A stretch of 64,000 bases of DNA from assembly GCA_023394615.1 (NCBI GenBank), contig JAEXAI010000012.1, positions 1-64,000 of the forward strand. The letters are read 5' to 3'. The notes below the pieces were generated by a model. It was given only the letters and a program-made list of their open reading frames with translations, made no database searches and was not told where the DNA came from. Source of the stretch: Actinomycetes bacterium (GTDB taxonomy: Bacteria; Actinomycetota; Coriobacteriia; Coriobacteriales; Eggerthellaceae). The translations under genes were made by a program, and so were the position numbers. Below are positions 34,575 through 43,513 of this stretch, one piece after another (position 1 is the first letter of the stretch; each line of letters begins with the position of its first letter).

Positions 34575-35609
34575 TTAAAGCTGCACGTCTAGGCTTTGTC
34601 GGGGCGCATCGACGAGCGCGCCGAGAATGCGCGCGCCTACTTCGGTTTTGCCCATGCTGCGCTCTTCGAGCGAATCGAGGGATTTCTGCAGGTCAGGAGG
34701 TAGTGCATCAACGAATTCCAGATGCTCACCCGTATCAGGATGGTCGAAGTTCAACGAGTAAGAATGCAGGAACTGGCGCTCGAGGCCCAACTGCGCTTTC
34801 TCCTTGCCGGCGGAATAAACCGGATCTCCTACGCAGCAGTGCTGGATATATTGCATATGCACGCGAATCTGGTGGGTGCGACCTGTGTAGAGCTTGCACT
34901 CTAGCAACGTATAGCCTTCGTCGGCTACGCCCGCCTCGAAACGCTCGAGCACGGAAAATGTGGTAATCGACGAGCGAGCACCGGGTTTGTCAGACACGCG
35001 CATACGCAGCCTGTCGCGATCGCTTCGCGCAATCGGACGGTCAATCATTCCTGTGTCCATGGCGATGTTGCCATGCACCAGCGTGAGGTAGCGCCTATCC
35101 ACCTGCCGCAGACGAATAGCGTCTTGCAGGGCATTTCCAGTTGCGTCGTTTTTTGCACAGAGCATGAGCCCGCTCGTATCCATGTCGAGCCTGTGCACGA
35201 TGCCGGGTCTGTCGTCTCCCTGAATGTGCGCCAAATGATCGCGTCCGAAACGGTATATCAGCGCATTCACCAGCGTAGCACCCGAATGCCCAGACGAGGG
35301 ATGTACGCATAATCCCGCTTGTTTGCTAATGACCATCAAGTAGTCATCCTCAAAACGAACGTCCAGAGGAATCGGTTCGCCGTGCAGCGGAATATGGGCT
35401 TGTTCAGGCATTTCTTCGTAAACGACCACATCACCAGATGCAACAATCATCTTTTTTGTGGCAAGCTTGCCGTTTACGAACACATCCCCTGCCTCGATAC
35501 GTTTGGCAGCGGCGCTTCTGCTGGCATAGCAATCGCGTGATGCCAGAAAAGAATCCATACGCATGCCTTCATCTTCACCTTTGGCGATGCAGGAAAGCGC
35601 GCGCGTCAT
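34575..35609 (-). CDS. RluD-type 23S rRNA pseudouridine synthase
   Basis: S4 RNA-binding domain at the N-terminus (SFLASRDCYASRSAAAKRIEAGDVFVNG) followed by the RluA/RluD catalytic domain with the active aspartate in GIVHRLDMDTSGLML and the C-terminal GRTHQIRVHMQYI. 344 aa. Family members modify helix 69 of 23S rRNA; the exact site here is not determinable. The ATG overlaps the lspA stop as ATGA. Confidence 0.92.
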   Translation of the reverse strand: MTRALSCIAKGEDEGMRMDSFLASRDCYASRSAAAKRIEAGDVFVNGKLATKKMIVASGDVVVYEEMPEQAHIPLHGEPIPLDVRFEDDYLMVISKQAGLCVHPSSGHSGATLVNALIYRFGRDHLAHIQGDDRPGIVHRLDMDTSGLMLCAKNDATGNALQDAIRLRQVDRRYLTLVHGNIAMDTGMIDRPIARSDRDRLRMRVSDKPGARSSITTFSVLERFEAGVADEGYTLLECKLYTGRTHQIRVHMQYIQHCCVGDPVYSAGKEKAQLGLERQFLHSYSLNFDHPDTGEHLEFVDALPPDLQKSLDSLEERSMGKTEVGARILGALVDAPRQSLDVQL

Positions 35610-36313
35610 TGGAGACGCCCGTCGTCGCTTGGGGAATCGGAATTGGATGACGCAGTGGCATCGCTTGGGGAATCGAGATTGGATGCCTCTGCTTGCGCGC
35701 TCGCATCACGACGGTCGGCGTGGCTGTCGGCGTGGCTGTCAGTGTGGTCTTCGGCACGGTCGGCATGGCTGTCAGCGCGAGTGGCATGGTCGTCAGCGTG
35801 GTCGGTGTGGTCGTCAGCACGGTCGGCGTGGTCTTCCGTCAGAATCATAATCAGGAACAAGGCTATTCCGCACGTTACGCCGATGTCCGCGATGTTGAAA
35901 ACGGGAAAATCGATGAACGTGCAGTTGATGAAATCGACCACATAACCCAAAGTCAGACGATCGATTGCATTACCCAGACCTCCGGCGAACACGAACGCCA
36001 AAGCGACAGTCTGGCCCATAGGCCCCTGCCCTTTTCGCATACCGAAGATATACCACGCGATTGCGGCGCACACGATCAAGCTGAAGATGCCCAAAAGCAT
36101 GGTCGAATCGCCCAGCATACCCCAAGCTGCACCTGTATTGTGCACGATTTGGAGCATGAACAAGCCGCCCACGTCGGGCACAACAACCTGACCCGGGAAG
36201 CCGGCTGCATCGATATACGTTTTCACGACACGGTCGAATATATACCATACGGCTGCAATCGCGATAAAGACCGCAGCCGTTTTTCCTTTGCTCGGAGCTT
36301 TCAGAGACGTCAC
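35606..36313 (-). CDS. lspA: Lipoprotein signal peptidase
   Basis: Aspartic peptidase of the membrane that cleaves prolipoprotein signal peptides, such as that of the BMP lipoprotein in this window. Four helices; conserved NTGAAWG, the first catalytic Asp in GNAIDRL and the second in FNIADIGV. After the last helix comes an extra tail of about 75 residues, the first half built of Asp/His units (HADRADDHTDHADDHATRAD type) and the rest Ser/Asp-rich. The GTG at 36313 is preferred: AGGA lies 8 nt upstream and it follows the ileS stop by 4 nt. The TTG at 36331 would overlap ileS. Confidence 0.9.
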   Translation of the reverse strand: MTSLKAPSKGKTAAVFIAIAAVWYIFDRVVKTYIDAAGFPGQVVVPDVGGLFMLQIVHNTGAAWGMLGDSTMLLGIFSLIVCAAIAWYIFGMRKGQGPMGQTVALAFVFAGGLGNAIDRLTLGYVVDFINCTFIDFPVFNIADIGVTCGIALFLIMILTEDHADRADDHTDHADDHATRADSHADRAEDHTDSHADSHADRRDASAQAEASNLDSPSDATASSNSDSPSDDGRLQ

Positions 36314-36317
36314 GTAT

Positions 36318-39149
36318 CTATTCCTCGGCAAATCCTATTTCATCGAGCACGTCTGCGCAGCGTTGGCAGACGTCAGGATGGTTCGGGTTGCCGCCTAGTT
36401 CCAAATGGTTCCAGCATCGTGGGCATCTGGGCTTTTCGGTAGCTGCAACGGTTACTGCCAGCTCGTCAGCCTGCGAGAACTCAAGATCGCACACAATGAG
36501 CAGCTCCTGATACACCGCAACATCGTAGCGACCCAACACGTCAAGCGTAGCTTGGGGAGCGGCGATGGACACGACAGCCTCTTGGCTTTTGCCAATCACC
36601 TGCTGATTGCGGGCATCTTCCAAAGCCTTCGTCACTGCATCCCGTACTTCCATGATGGTATCAAAATCATCTGCCACCTGCGTACCTGCGGGAATTGCAG
36701 GCACAAAGTCTGCCGCTTCCGGCCATCCAGCCAATTGCACGCTCTCGGGCCTATCGGCGCGATTGCGCATGGCCAAAGGATAGTGCTGCCACACTTCTTC
36801 GGTGGTGAAGCTGATGATGGGCGACATCACGCGCACCAGTACTTCAAGGATGTTCATGAGCACCGTTTGAGCAGCGCGGCGGCGCTTTGAATCTGGCGCT
36901 TCGGAATACAGACGATCTTTCAAAACGTCCATGTACACCGAGGAAAGATCGCTGACCACGTAGTCGTAAACCGCGCGATAGAGCAGGTGATATTTGTAGT
37001 TCTCGTAGTAGCCGTTCACTTTTTCAAGCAGCTCAGAGAGGCGAATCATGGCCCACTGGTCAATCGGTTCCAAGTCGTCCCAATTGGTAACCGCATTCGC
37101 ACTGTCGTCGAAATCATCCAAGTTGCCCAGCAGGAAGCGATAGGTGTTACGCAGGCGGCGATACGTTTCGCTCGTGCGCTTCAGAATCTCCTCAGAGATG
37201 TTCACGTCCTGCGAATAGTCCACACTGGCCACCCACAAACGCAGCACGTCGGCACCGTATTCGTTGGCTACTTTGTTCGGATCGATGCCGTTGCCAAGCG
37301 ATTTGCTCATCTTGCGGCCTTCGCCATCCATGGTGAATCCACAATGCATGACAGATTTATACGGGGCTGTGCCATAAGCGCCCACGCTGGTCAGAAGCGA
37401 GCTTTGGAACCAGCCACGATGCTGGTCAGAGCCTTCTAGATACATCTCCGCCGGGAAATGTAGCTCAGGGCGCTTCTTGCATACGCTGGTGTGGCTCACG
37501 CCGCTTTCCCACCATACGTCCAAGATATCCTTTTCAGGCAGCAACTCCTCGCAGCCGCATTTTTCGCAATGAGTGTGCGCGGGCAGATATTCGGAGGGGT
37601 CCTTGGTGAACCACGCATCGGCACCCTCTTTGTTGAACAGGTCGATCACAGCGTCAAACGTCTCGGCCGTAGCCACCGTCTCGCCGCATTTGGCGCACTT
37701 AAACACTGGCAGCGGCACTCCCCAGCTACGCTGGCGACTGATGCACCAGTCGGGACGGTCGGCCACCATGGAACCGATGCGGTTCTGGGCCCATTCGGGA
37801 ATCCAACGCACGTGGTTCTGTATCTGATCCAATGCCTTTTCGCGCAGATCGTTTTCAGTCATGGAAACGAACCATTGGTTCGTCGCGCGGAAAATGACGG
37901 GATTTTTGCAGCGCCAGCAATGCGGATAGCTGTGGGTGATTTCCACAGCAGCTTCCAAGACGCCCTGTTCACGCAGCCAATCGATGATAACCGGGTTCGC
38001 ATCGTCTGTATCCAAACCAGCGAAACGGCCCGCATCTTCGGTAAGCACGCCGTTGTCATCAACCGGCATGAGGATAGGCAGGCCAAACTTGATGCCTACC
38101 AAGTAGTCATCTTGTCCATGACCTGGAGCGGTGTGTACGCAACCCGTACCAGTATCCAGCGTGACATGGTCGCCGTAAATGAACTTGCCCGTCAAATCCT
38201 GCCTGATGGGGCACACGTAGGTGAGTCCTGCAAGGTCTTCGCCCTTCATGGTCACAGGCTCGCCTGCAGCGTTGTTCACAATCTCGTAAGAATCCCATTC
38301 AGCGGTTTGCGCCACCGATTCCACCATCTGCTGCGCGAGCAGCATGGTCTTGCCATGTGAGCGCACCATGCAGTAGTCGGCACCGGGCGCCAGGCACACG
38401 CCAGCATTCGCTGGCAGCGTCCAAGGCGTGGTGGTCCATATGAGTACATAAGCGTCAGTCACTCCGGCATCCGCAAACGGCTTGGGCACTTCGTTCATTT
38501 TGAAATTCACGAAGATGGAAGGGCTGGTCTCGTCGGAGTATTCAATCTCGGCTTCCGCCAAAGCGGTGTGACAGCTTTTGCACCAATGGATGGGCTTGCG
38601 ACCGCGATAGATGCTGCCATTGAGATACATCGTCTTGAAGATCTCGACGTTTCCAGCCTCGTACTCGGGCAAAAACGTGAGGTAGGGATGCTCCCAATCA
38701 GCATTCACGCCCAAGCGCTTGAAGCCGTCGCGCTGAATGTCGATGTATTTTTCGGCCCACTGACGGCAGAGCCTTCGCAACGTAGGTTGATCGATGGCGG
38801 CCATCTTCACCGGGCCGAGGGTTTTTTCCACCATGTGCTCGATGGGCTGGCCGTGGCAATCCCATCCGGGTATGTAAGGTGTGTAATAGCCGCGCTGGGC
38901 GTGACTCTTTATGACGAAATCTTTCAGAATTTTGTTGAAGGCATGACCGATATGAATCGGACCGTTGGCATACGGAGGACCGTCATGGAGTACGAAAGGT
39001 TCCCCGTCCTTGTTCTTTTCCAGCACTTTGCCGTACACGTCGATGTCATTCCACCACTCCAGGCGTTTCGGCTCGTTTTGAGCCAGATTCGCCTTCATGG
39101 AGAAATCCGTTTTCGGCAGGTTCATTGTCTTTTTGTAGCTGTTACCCAC
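36318..39149 (-). CDS. ileS: Isoleucyl-tRNA synthetase
   Basis: Class Ia synthetase of 943 aa. HIGH motif in PYANGPIHIGHAF, CP1 editing domain (TTPWTLPANAGV... DTGTGCVHTAPGHG), KMSKS in GRKMSKSLGNG, and a C-terminal zinc finger CPRCW...CQRCADVL. Bacterial-type IleRS1. I looked for a T-box leader in the 220 bp upstream and did not see one. Followed closely by lspA and rluD, a common arrangement in Gram-positives. Confidence 0.96.
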   Translation of the reverse strand: MGNSYKKTMNLPKTDFSMKANLAQNEPKRLEWWNDIDVYGKVLEKNKDGEPFVLHDGPPYANGPIHIGHAFNKILKDFVIKSHAQRGYYTPYIPGWDCHGQPIEHMVEKTLGPVKMAAIDQPTLRRLCRQWAEKYIDIQRDGFKRLGVNADWEHPYLTFLPEYEAGNVEIFKTMYLNGSIYRGRKPIHWCKSCHTALAEAEIEYSDETSPSIFVNFKMNEVPKPFADAGVTDAYVLIWTTTPWTLPANAGVCLAPGADYCMVRSHGKTMLLAQQMVESVAQTAEWDSYEIVNNAAGEPVTMKGEDLAGLTYVCPIRQDLTGKFIYGDHVTLDTGTGCVHTAPGHGQDDYLVGIKFGLPILMPVDDNGVLTEDAGRFAGLDTDDANPVIIDWLREQGVLEAAVEITHSYPHCWRCKNPVIFRATNQWFVSMTENDLREKALDQIQNHVRWIPEWAQNRIGSMVADRPDWCISRQRSWGVPLPVFKCAKCGETVATAETFDAVIDLFNKEGADAWFTKDPSEYLPAHTHCEKCGCEELLPEKDILDVWWESGVSHTSVCKKRPELHFPAEMYLEGSDQHRGWFQSSLLTSVGAYGTAPYKSVMHCGFTMDGEGRKMSKSLGNGIDPNKVANEYGADVLRLWVASVDYSQDVNISEEILKRTSETYRRLRNTYRFLLGNLDDFDDSANAVTNWDDLEPIDQWAMIRLSELLEKVNGYYENYKYHLLYRAVYDYVVSDLSSVYMDVLKDRLYSEAPDSKRRRAAQTVLMNILEVLVRVMSPIISFTTEEVWQHYPLAMRNRADRPESVQLAGWPEAADFVPAIPAGTQVADDFDTIMEVRDAVTKALEDARNQQVIGKSQEAVVSIAAPQATLDVLGRYDVAVYQELLIVCDLEFSQADELAVTVAATEKPRCPRCWNHLELGGNPNHPDVCQRCADVLDEIGFAEE

Positions 39150-39246
39150 GATGCCTATCCGTACCTTCCGCGATTATCCGTCACCGCTTTGCGACCGTTT
39201 GCCCCAGTGGGCCAACGCGCGAGCGCGGTTCGTTTCAAACTTCATC

Positions 39247-39278
39247 ATTATAGACGAGATTATTTCCATTCCATGCAA
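39247..39278 (-). promoter_or_regulatory. Possible ileS promoter
   Basis: TATAAT (39247-39252, minus strand) with TTGCAT (39273-39278) 20 nt upstream. The -10 is perfect but the spacing is long, so the -35 assignment is weak. Confidence 0.35.
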
Positions 39279-39371
39279 GGGTTCTTCGCAATTCCAGTTT
39301 TTCAAACGAGCGCCACAGAAATGTGCTCAGTTTCGGTTATAGTGATGCAAATCCCCTACCTCGGAGGCTTT

Positions 39372-40247
39372 ATGCCCTTTACCGTAATAACTGACTCAAG
39401 CTGCAATCTGCCGGAGAACATCATTGACGCGCGCGCCATCGAGGTGTTGCCGCTGACGTTCATGATTGACGGACAAGAGTACAGCAGCTATTTAAAAGGC
39501 CAACATACCGACCTGCGCCAATTCTACGATATGATGCGCATGGGCAAAGTAATCACGACTTCGCTGCCGCATATTGCGTATTCTGAGAAACTCATCGATG
39601 AGGTGCTTGCCGACGGCAACGACATTTTATACGTAGGATTCTCAAGCGCGCTTTCGGGTACATACGAGTCAACGAAGCAGATTCTGTTCGAAGAGATTGC
39701 GAAATACCCGGGCAGGCGCTTTGCCGCAGTCGATACTTTGGGAGCATCGCTGGGTGAAGGGCTCTTGGTGCTGGGCGCCTGCGACATGCGCGATGAGGGC
39801 AAATCGCTAGACGAGACCGCCCAATGGCTGCGTGACAACCGCCTGAAGTGCGCACACTGGTTTACTGTGGACGATTTGATGTTTCTCTATCGCGGCGGAC
39901 GCGTATCGCGTGGCACAGCCCAAGCAGGTACGGTGCTGAACATAAAGCCCGTCATGCACATGGACGACGCGGGAGCGCTTGTGCCTGTAGGAAAAGCCCG
40001 GGGCCGAAAACGCAGCATCGAAGCGCTGGCAGGCCACATGTTAAAGACGTTCGACGAGCAGGCGGGCATGAAGCGCATCGCTATTTCGCACGGAGATTGC
40101 ATCGAAGATGTGCGCATGTTGACGCAGATGATACTGACGCGCTATGACGTGGAAGACATCATCGTAAACTACGTGGATCCGGTAATCGGCGCCCATTCAG
40201 GCCCGGGCACGTTGGCGCTTTTCTTCATGGCCAGCGGACGCAACTAA
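39372..40247 (+). CDS. DegV-family fatty-acid-binding protein
   Basis: 291-aa DegV/EDD-domain protein. FTVITDSSCNLPENI, TSLPHIAYSEKLIDEVLADG, VGFSSALSGTYES, YRGGRVSRGTA and a terminal GPGTLALFFM are typical. Family members (FakB) bind a fatty acid and present it to the FakA kinase for phospholipid synthesis; no fakA is visible here. The ATG at 39372 has GGAGG 4 nt upstream. The longer open frame from 38568 is antisense to ileS and not real. Confidence 0.9.
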   Translation: MPFTVITDSSCNLPENIIDARAIEVLPLTFMIDGQEYSSYLKGQHTDLRQFYDMMRMGKVITTSLPHIAYSEKLIDEVLADGNDILYVGFSSALSGTYESTKQILFEEIAKYPGRRFAAVDTLGASLGEGLLVLGACDMRDEGKSLDETAQWLRDNRLKCAHWFTVDDLMFLYRGGRVSRGTAQAGTVLNIKPVMHMDDAGALVPVGKARGRKRSIEALAGHMLKTFDEQAGMKRIAISHGDCIEDVRMLTQMILTRYDVEDIIVNYVDPVIGAHSGPGTLALFFMASGRN

Positions 40248-40267
40248 GGATTCAAATTCGCAAGCGA

Positions 40268-41404
40268 TTATTCGCTGACGTTTATGATATTGCGCATCGC
40301 TGAAAGCAGGCGCTCGTTGTCCTGCCTGCAACGCACGCACACGCAGAAGAACCCTTCGCCTTCCAGACCAGGCGCATCTTCGAGTCGCCTCACCAGAAAC
40401 CCAGCCAACTGTAAACGAACGACTAGCTCGTCTGCGCAGGTCACTCCCAAGCGAATACCATCAGCAGGTTTGAATTCGCACAGCACGAAATTGCCTTCGG
40501 CCGGATAGATGCTCACGCCAGGAATCAGGCTGATCATGCATTGCATCCACGGGATTTCCTTGTCGAGAAATTCGTGGGTGTCATCTATGTATCCGTCCAG
40601 CGACACAATCACGTCGCTGAGGACCTCGGCGAACATTGAAATGTCGTCGCCGCCGTAAGTTTTGCGGATGCGAGCGATAGTATCGGGGTTGGCCACCATA
40701 TAGCTCAACGGCGTGCCCGGCATACTGAACGTCGTCGAAGGCGAGCGCACCACAATCAGGTTCGGATACTTTTTGCAGAGCGGCACTGCACTTTCAGCGC
40801 CGAAAGAAAGTTCGATGTTGCTTTCATCAACGATAACCCACGAGGAAGTTTCCAAGTAGTGCACCAATATCTGTTGCGAGAGCAAGCGTGACGTCGGGTA
40901 TGCCGGATTTGCCAGCACTGCTCCGTCGAAGTCGCCGAATTCCGCACGCGCCGAGTAGGCATCAAGCGCGGAAAAGGAAATGCTATTGGTGAACGCAACG
41001 CACTCGTGTCCGGCGTTGCCGATGGCTATCATGTACTCGGCTGGGCATGGCGTCGAGATTCCAACCTTGCAGGGGCTAAACGCCAGAGCAGCTGCGGCTA
41101 TCATCTGATTCGCAGACGTGCCTGCCAAAATCCATTCGGAGCTCAAGCCGAAATACTTGCCGAGCGAGTTTCTGAAAGCATGCGCATCGCGGTCGGGAGA
41201 ATAGTTCAGCTCGCCGTCCACCAAAGCCGCATGAATGGTTTGCACGATTTGCTTGGGAGTGCCCATAGGATTGACTGGATTGCAGAAATCAACCCAGGTC
41301 ATTTCAGTACGCAGTTCATAAGGCAGCGAAACGGGCTTTTCGGGAAGAGTGGCGTCGACTTCACGATACTCAGCTTCTTTTCTCAAACCCACGAGATTCG
41401 TCAT
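40268..41404 (-). CDS. Fold-type I aminotransferase homologue lacking the PLP lysine
   Basis: 378 aa, most like CobD/HisC-type class I/II aminotransferases along its length (CNPVNPMGTP, ELNYSPDRDAHAFRNSLGKYF, LAGTSANQMI, VDESNIELSF, AEGNFVLCEF). The PLP-lysine motif, normally SxSKxFxxPGLRxGY, reads SPSTTFSMPGTPLSY, so the lysine is Thr224 and the phosphate-binding Arg is Pro232. The NPNNPTG motif reads NPAYPTS. The frame is otherwise intact, so this looks like a maintained pseudoenzyme rather than a decayed gene. ATG 41404 has AAAGG 7 nt upstream. Function unknown. Confidence 0.85.
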   Translation of the reverse strand: MTNLVGLRKEAEYREVDATLPEKPVSLPYELRTEMTWVDFCNPVNPMGTPKQIVQTIHAALVDGELNYSPDRDAHAFRNSLGKYFGLSSEWILAGTSANQMIAAAALAFSPCKVGISTPCPAEYMIAIGNAGHECVAFTNSISFSALDAYSARAEFGDFDGAVLANPAYPTSRLLSQQILVHYLETSSWVIVDESNIELSFGAESAVPLCKKYPNLIVVRSPSTTFSMPGTPLSYMVANPDTIARIRKTYGGDDISMFAEVLSDVIVSLDGYIDDTHEFLDKEIPWMQCMISLIPGVSIYPAEGNFVLCEFKPADGIRLGVTCADELVVRLQLAGFLVRRLEDAPGLEGEGFFCVCVRCRQDNERLLSAMRNIINVSE

Positions 41405-41558
41405 CTGCCAGCCTTTCTGAACCACAAAGAAACGAAAACGCCTTGCAGGCCCTACTACTTTATGCCTGCAGGCGCTCGGCCGACGATTGTTGCATCGGCG
41501 CGGGTTTCAATCCTAGCACAATAACGACCCAAGGTTCACAACATGTTAGACTGTGTGC

Positions 41559-43073
41559 ATGGAAAATCAGGGCAATGCGCACATACCCCCTTCAACATCT
41601 TCGCCTTTCATGACCGAGTGGAAAGGACGCGCCATCCTGCTGATGGATTTGGATGCATTTTTCGCGTCGGTCGAGCAGATGGACCATCCTGCATGGAAAG
41701 GCAAGCCGGTGATAGTCGGCGGCGATGCCGCGCGTCGTGGCGTCGTATCCACGTGCAGCTACGAGGCACGCAAGTACGGCGTACACAGCGCCATGCCGGC
41801 GTCCACTGCGGCTCGATTGTGTCCGGACGCCATCTGGTGCGCTGGCAGGTTCGACCGCTATACGCAGGTTTCGCGTCAGGTGATGAACATATTGGGAGAT
41901 GAGAGCCCATTTTTGCAGCAAGTGAGCGTGGATGAGGCCTTCCTCGACATTTCCCCTACCCCGCATTCAAACGAAGACCCGATTGCCATTGCCCGCCGCA
42001 TCCAAGAGCGGGTGGATGCCCTAGGAGTGACCTGCTCAATAGGACTTGGCACATGCAAATCGGTCGCCAAGATCGCATCGGAGGTCGACAAGCCCCATGG
42101 CATGACTGTGATTTACCCCGGGCGCGAAGCGGCGTTTTTACAGAACCTGCCGGTAAAAAAGATGAGCGGCATCGGCCCGAGCGCGCAGGCGACGTTGAAA
42201 TCATTTGGCATCCATACGCTCGGCGATGTGGTGTCGGCCGATGAGAGTGTGCTCGTGCGCATATTTGGAAAAAACGCGCAGATGATGCGCGACAGATGCG
42301 CAGGCGCAGACACCGATGCGGTCGAGGCGGATGACGAAGTGAAATCGGTGAGCAACGAGATTAGCTTCGCGATAGACTTACACGAGCGTCGCGACATCGA
42401 AGCAGCTGTGAGTACGGTTGCCTCAAAAGTGGCTAGGCGGCTGCGCAATAACGACCTGAAAGCTAATACGATTACGCTGCGAGTACGCTACGAGGACAGA
42501 AGCGCCCGCAGCGTACAGCGCCCCCTTCCCTACCCTTGTAACGACGAATCCGTTTTCATCCCGATTCTCAATCCCATGCTCGATGAGCTATGGTCCCAAG
42601 GCATGGCACTGCGTCTGGTCGGCATTGCAGCGACAAAGTTCGGTGAAGCTGACCAGCCTATTCAGGAGTCGCTTTTCGACTTGAATGCATTCGATGTGAC
42701 GGATGAGATGGAAGATAATGTGGATTCTGGCTGCAAAGGTGCATCAGTTCTCGGAAAAAACGCGTCCGCCAATGGCAAATCCCCCGGTAAGGCAGCTCGT
42801 AGTGGGAGTGTCACAAGCAAAACTTCCTCGGATAAGGCAGCTGCGAAAACAGCCGCCGCCCTTTCGAAAGCCACCGATTCGGTGCGCGATCGTTTCGGTG
42901 AAGAAGCAGTTTTGTACGGCCGCGAGATACGCACGAAGCAAAATCTCACGGGCAGCTCGGCAAAGAATCCCGGCGATTATATGAAAGACCGCAAAATTCC
43001 CTCGTCGCATAGCGACGAGGATTACGCAGGATTCGATCCCGCTGCAAGCTCCACTGATACTTCGGATAACTGA
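41559..43073 (+). CDS. dinB: DNA polymerase IV
   Basis: Y-family translesion polymerase. MDLDAFFASVEQMDHPAWKGKPVIVGG, RGVVSTCSYEARKYGVHSAMP, the catalytic VSVDEAFLDIS and CSIGLGTCKSVAKIAS are all present, followed by the little finger. A clamp-binding motif QESLFDL ends the normal protein at about residue 370. Another 130 residues follow, Ser/Ala/Lys-rich and then charged (DRFGEEAVLYGREI). That extension is odd for DinB but partly conserved-looking. ATG 41559 lacks a clear Shine-Dalgarno; the next in-frame ATG, 17 codons in, is also possible. Confidence 0.92.
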   Translation: MENQGNAHIPPSTSSPFMTEWKGRAILLMDLDAFFASVEQMDHPAWKGKPVIVGGDAARRGVVSTCSYEARKYGVHSAMPASTAARLCPDAIWCAGRFDRYTQVSRQVMNILGDESPFLQQVSVDEAFLDISPTPHSNEDPIAIARRIQERVDALGVTCSIGLGTCKSVAKIASEVDKPHGMTVIYPGREAAFLQNLPVKKMSGIGPSAQATLKSFGIHTLGDVVSADESVLVRIFGKNAQMMRDRCAGADTDAVEADDEVKSVSNEISFAIDLHERRDIEAAVSTVASKVARRLRNNDLKANTITLRVRYEDRSARSVQRPLPYPCNDESVFIPILNPMLDELWSQGMALRLVGIAATKFGEADQPIQESLFDLNAFDVTDEMEDNVDSGCKGASVLGKNASANGKSPGKAARSGSVTSKTSSDKAAAKTAAALSKATDSVRDRFGEEAVLYGREIRTKQNLTGSSAKNPGDYMKDRKIPSSHSDEDYAGFDPAASSTDTSDN

Positions 43074-43149
43074 AACTGATTCGGCACTAATACTAGTACG
43101 CTTAAAAACTGCTATGTAGGAAACTAATTAGCACATCACTTTTCGCCTT

Positions 43150-43433
43150 GAGGATGCGGCAGTTTTCTTGGAGCACTTACGCGGCCTACTGATTGTGTGC
43201 AATCTCCGACAGATTTACCCTTCCAGAAAAGTTTTCGATTTTCGAAACAGAAAAACGGCGAGCAACCGAAGTAAAGTACGACGCGGATGCCGTATTCGCA
43301 ACCAAAAAGCTCAATAGCCGGTATTTGCCTTACGTTATCGCAGGTCACAAAATGTCTTGTCGAATAGAAGCGAAGGGGGTTCGTACTTTACTTCGTTTAC
43401 TTGGCTTTTTTCTGTTTCCAAATCGCAAAATGC
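43150..43433. repeat. Inverted-repeat-bearing direct repeat, module 2 left copy
   Basis: 284 bp, about 278/284 identical to 44731-45014 in the same orientation. Within it, about 43230-43280 is an imperfect inverted copy of about 43378-43430 (shared blocks GAAACAGAAAAA and CGAAGTAAAGTACGA), enclosing roughly 100 bp. No similarity to the module 1 repeat. With its flanks it fills the gap 43074-43513. Confidence 0.93.
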
Positions 43434-43513
43434 CAGAATCAGAATCAATTAATTGAATAAGAAGGGGGTGGTACCGGAAATCCGTACCACCCCCAAACAA
43501 GAAAGAATATGAA

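Noticed and set aside
38568..39371. Long N-terminal extension of the DegV protein
   Set aside because: Antisense to ileS; the DegV domain starts at ATG 39372 with a good Shine-Dalgarno.
39150..39371. T-box leader for ileS
   Set aside because: No T-box consensus sequence or specifier stem was recognisable on the minus strand.
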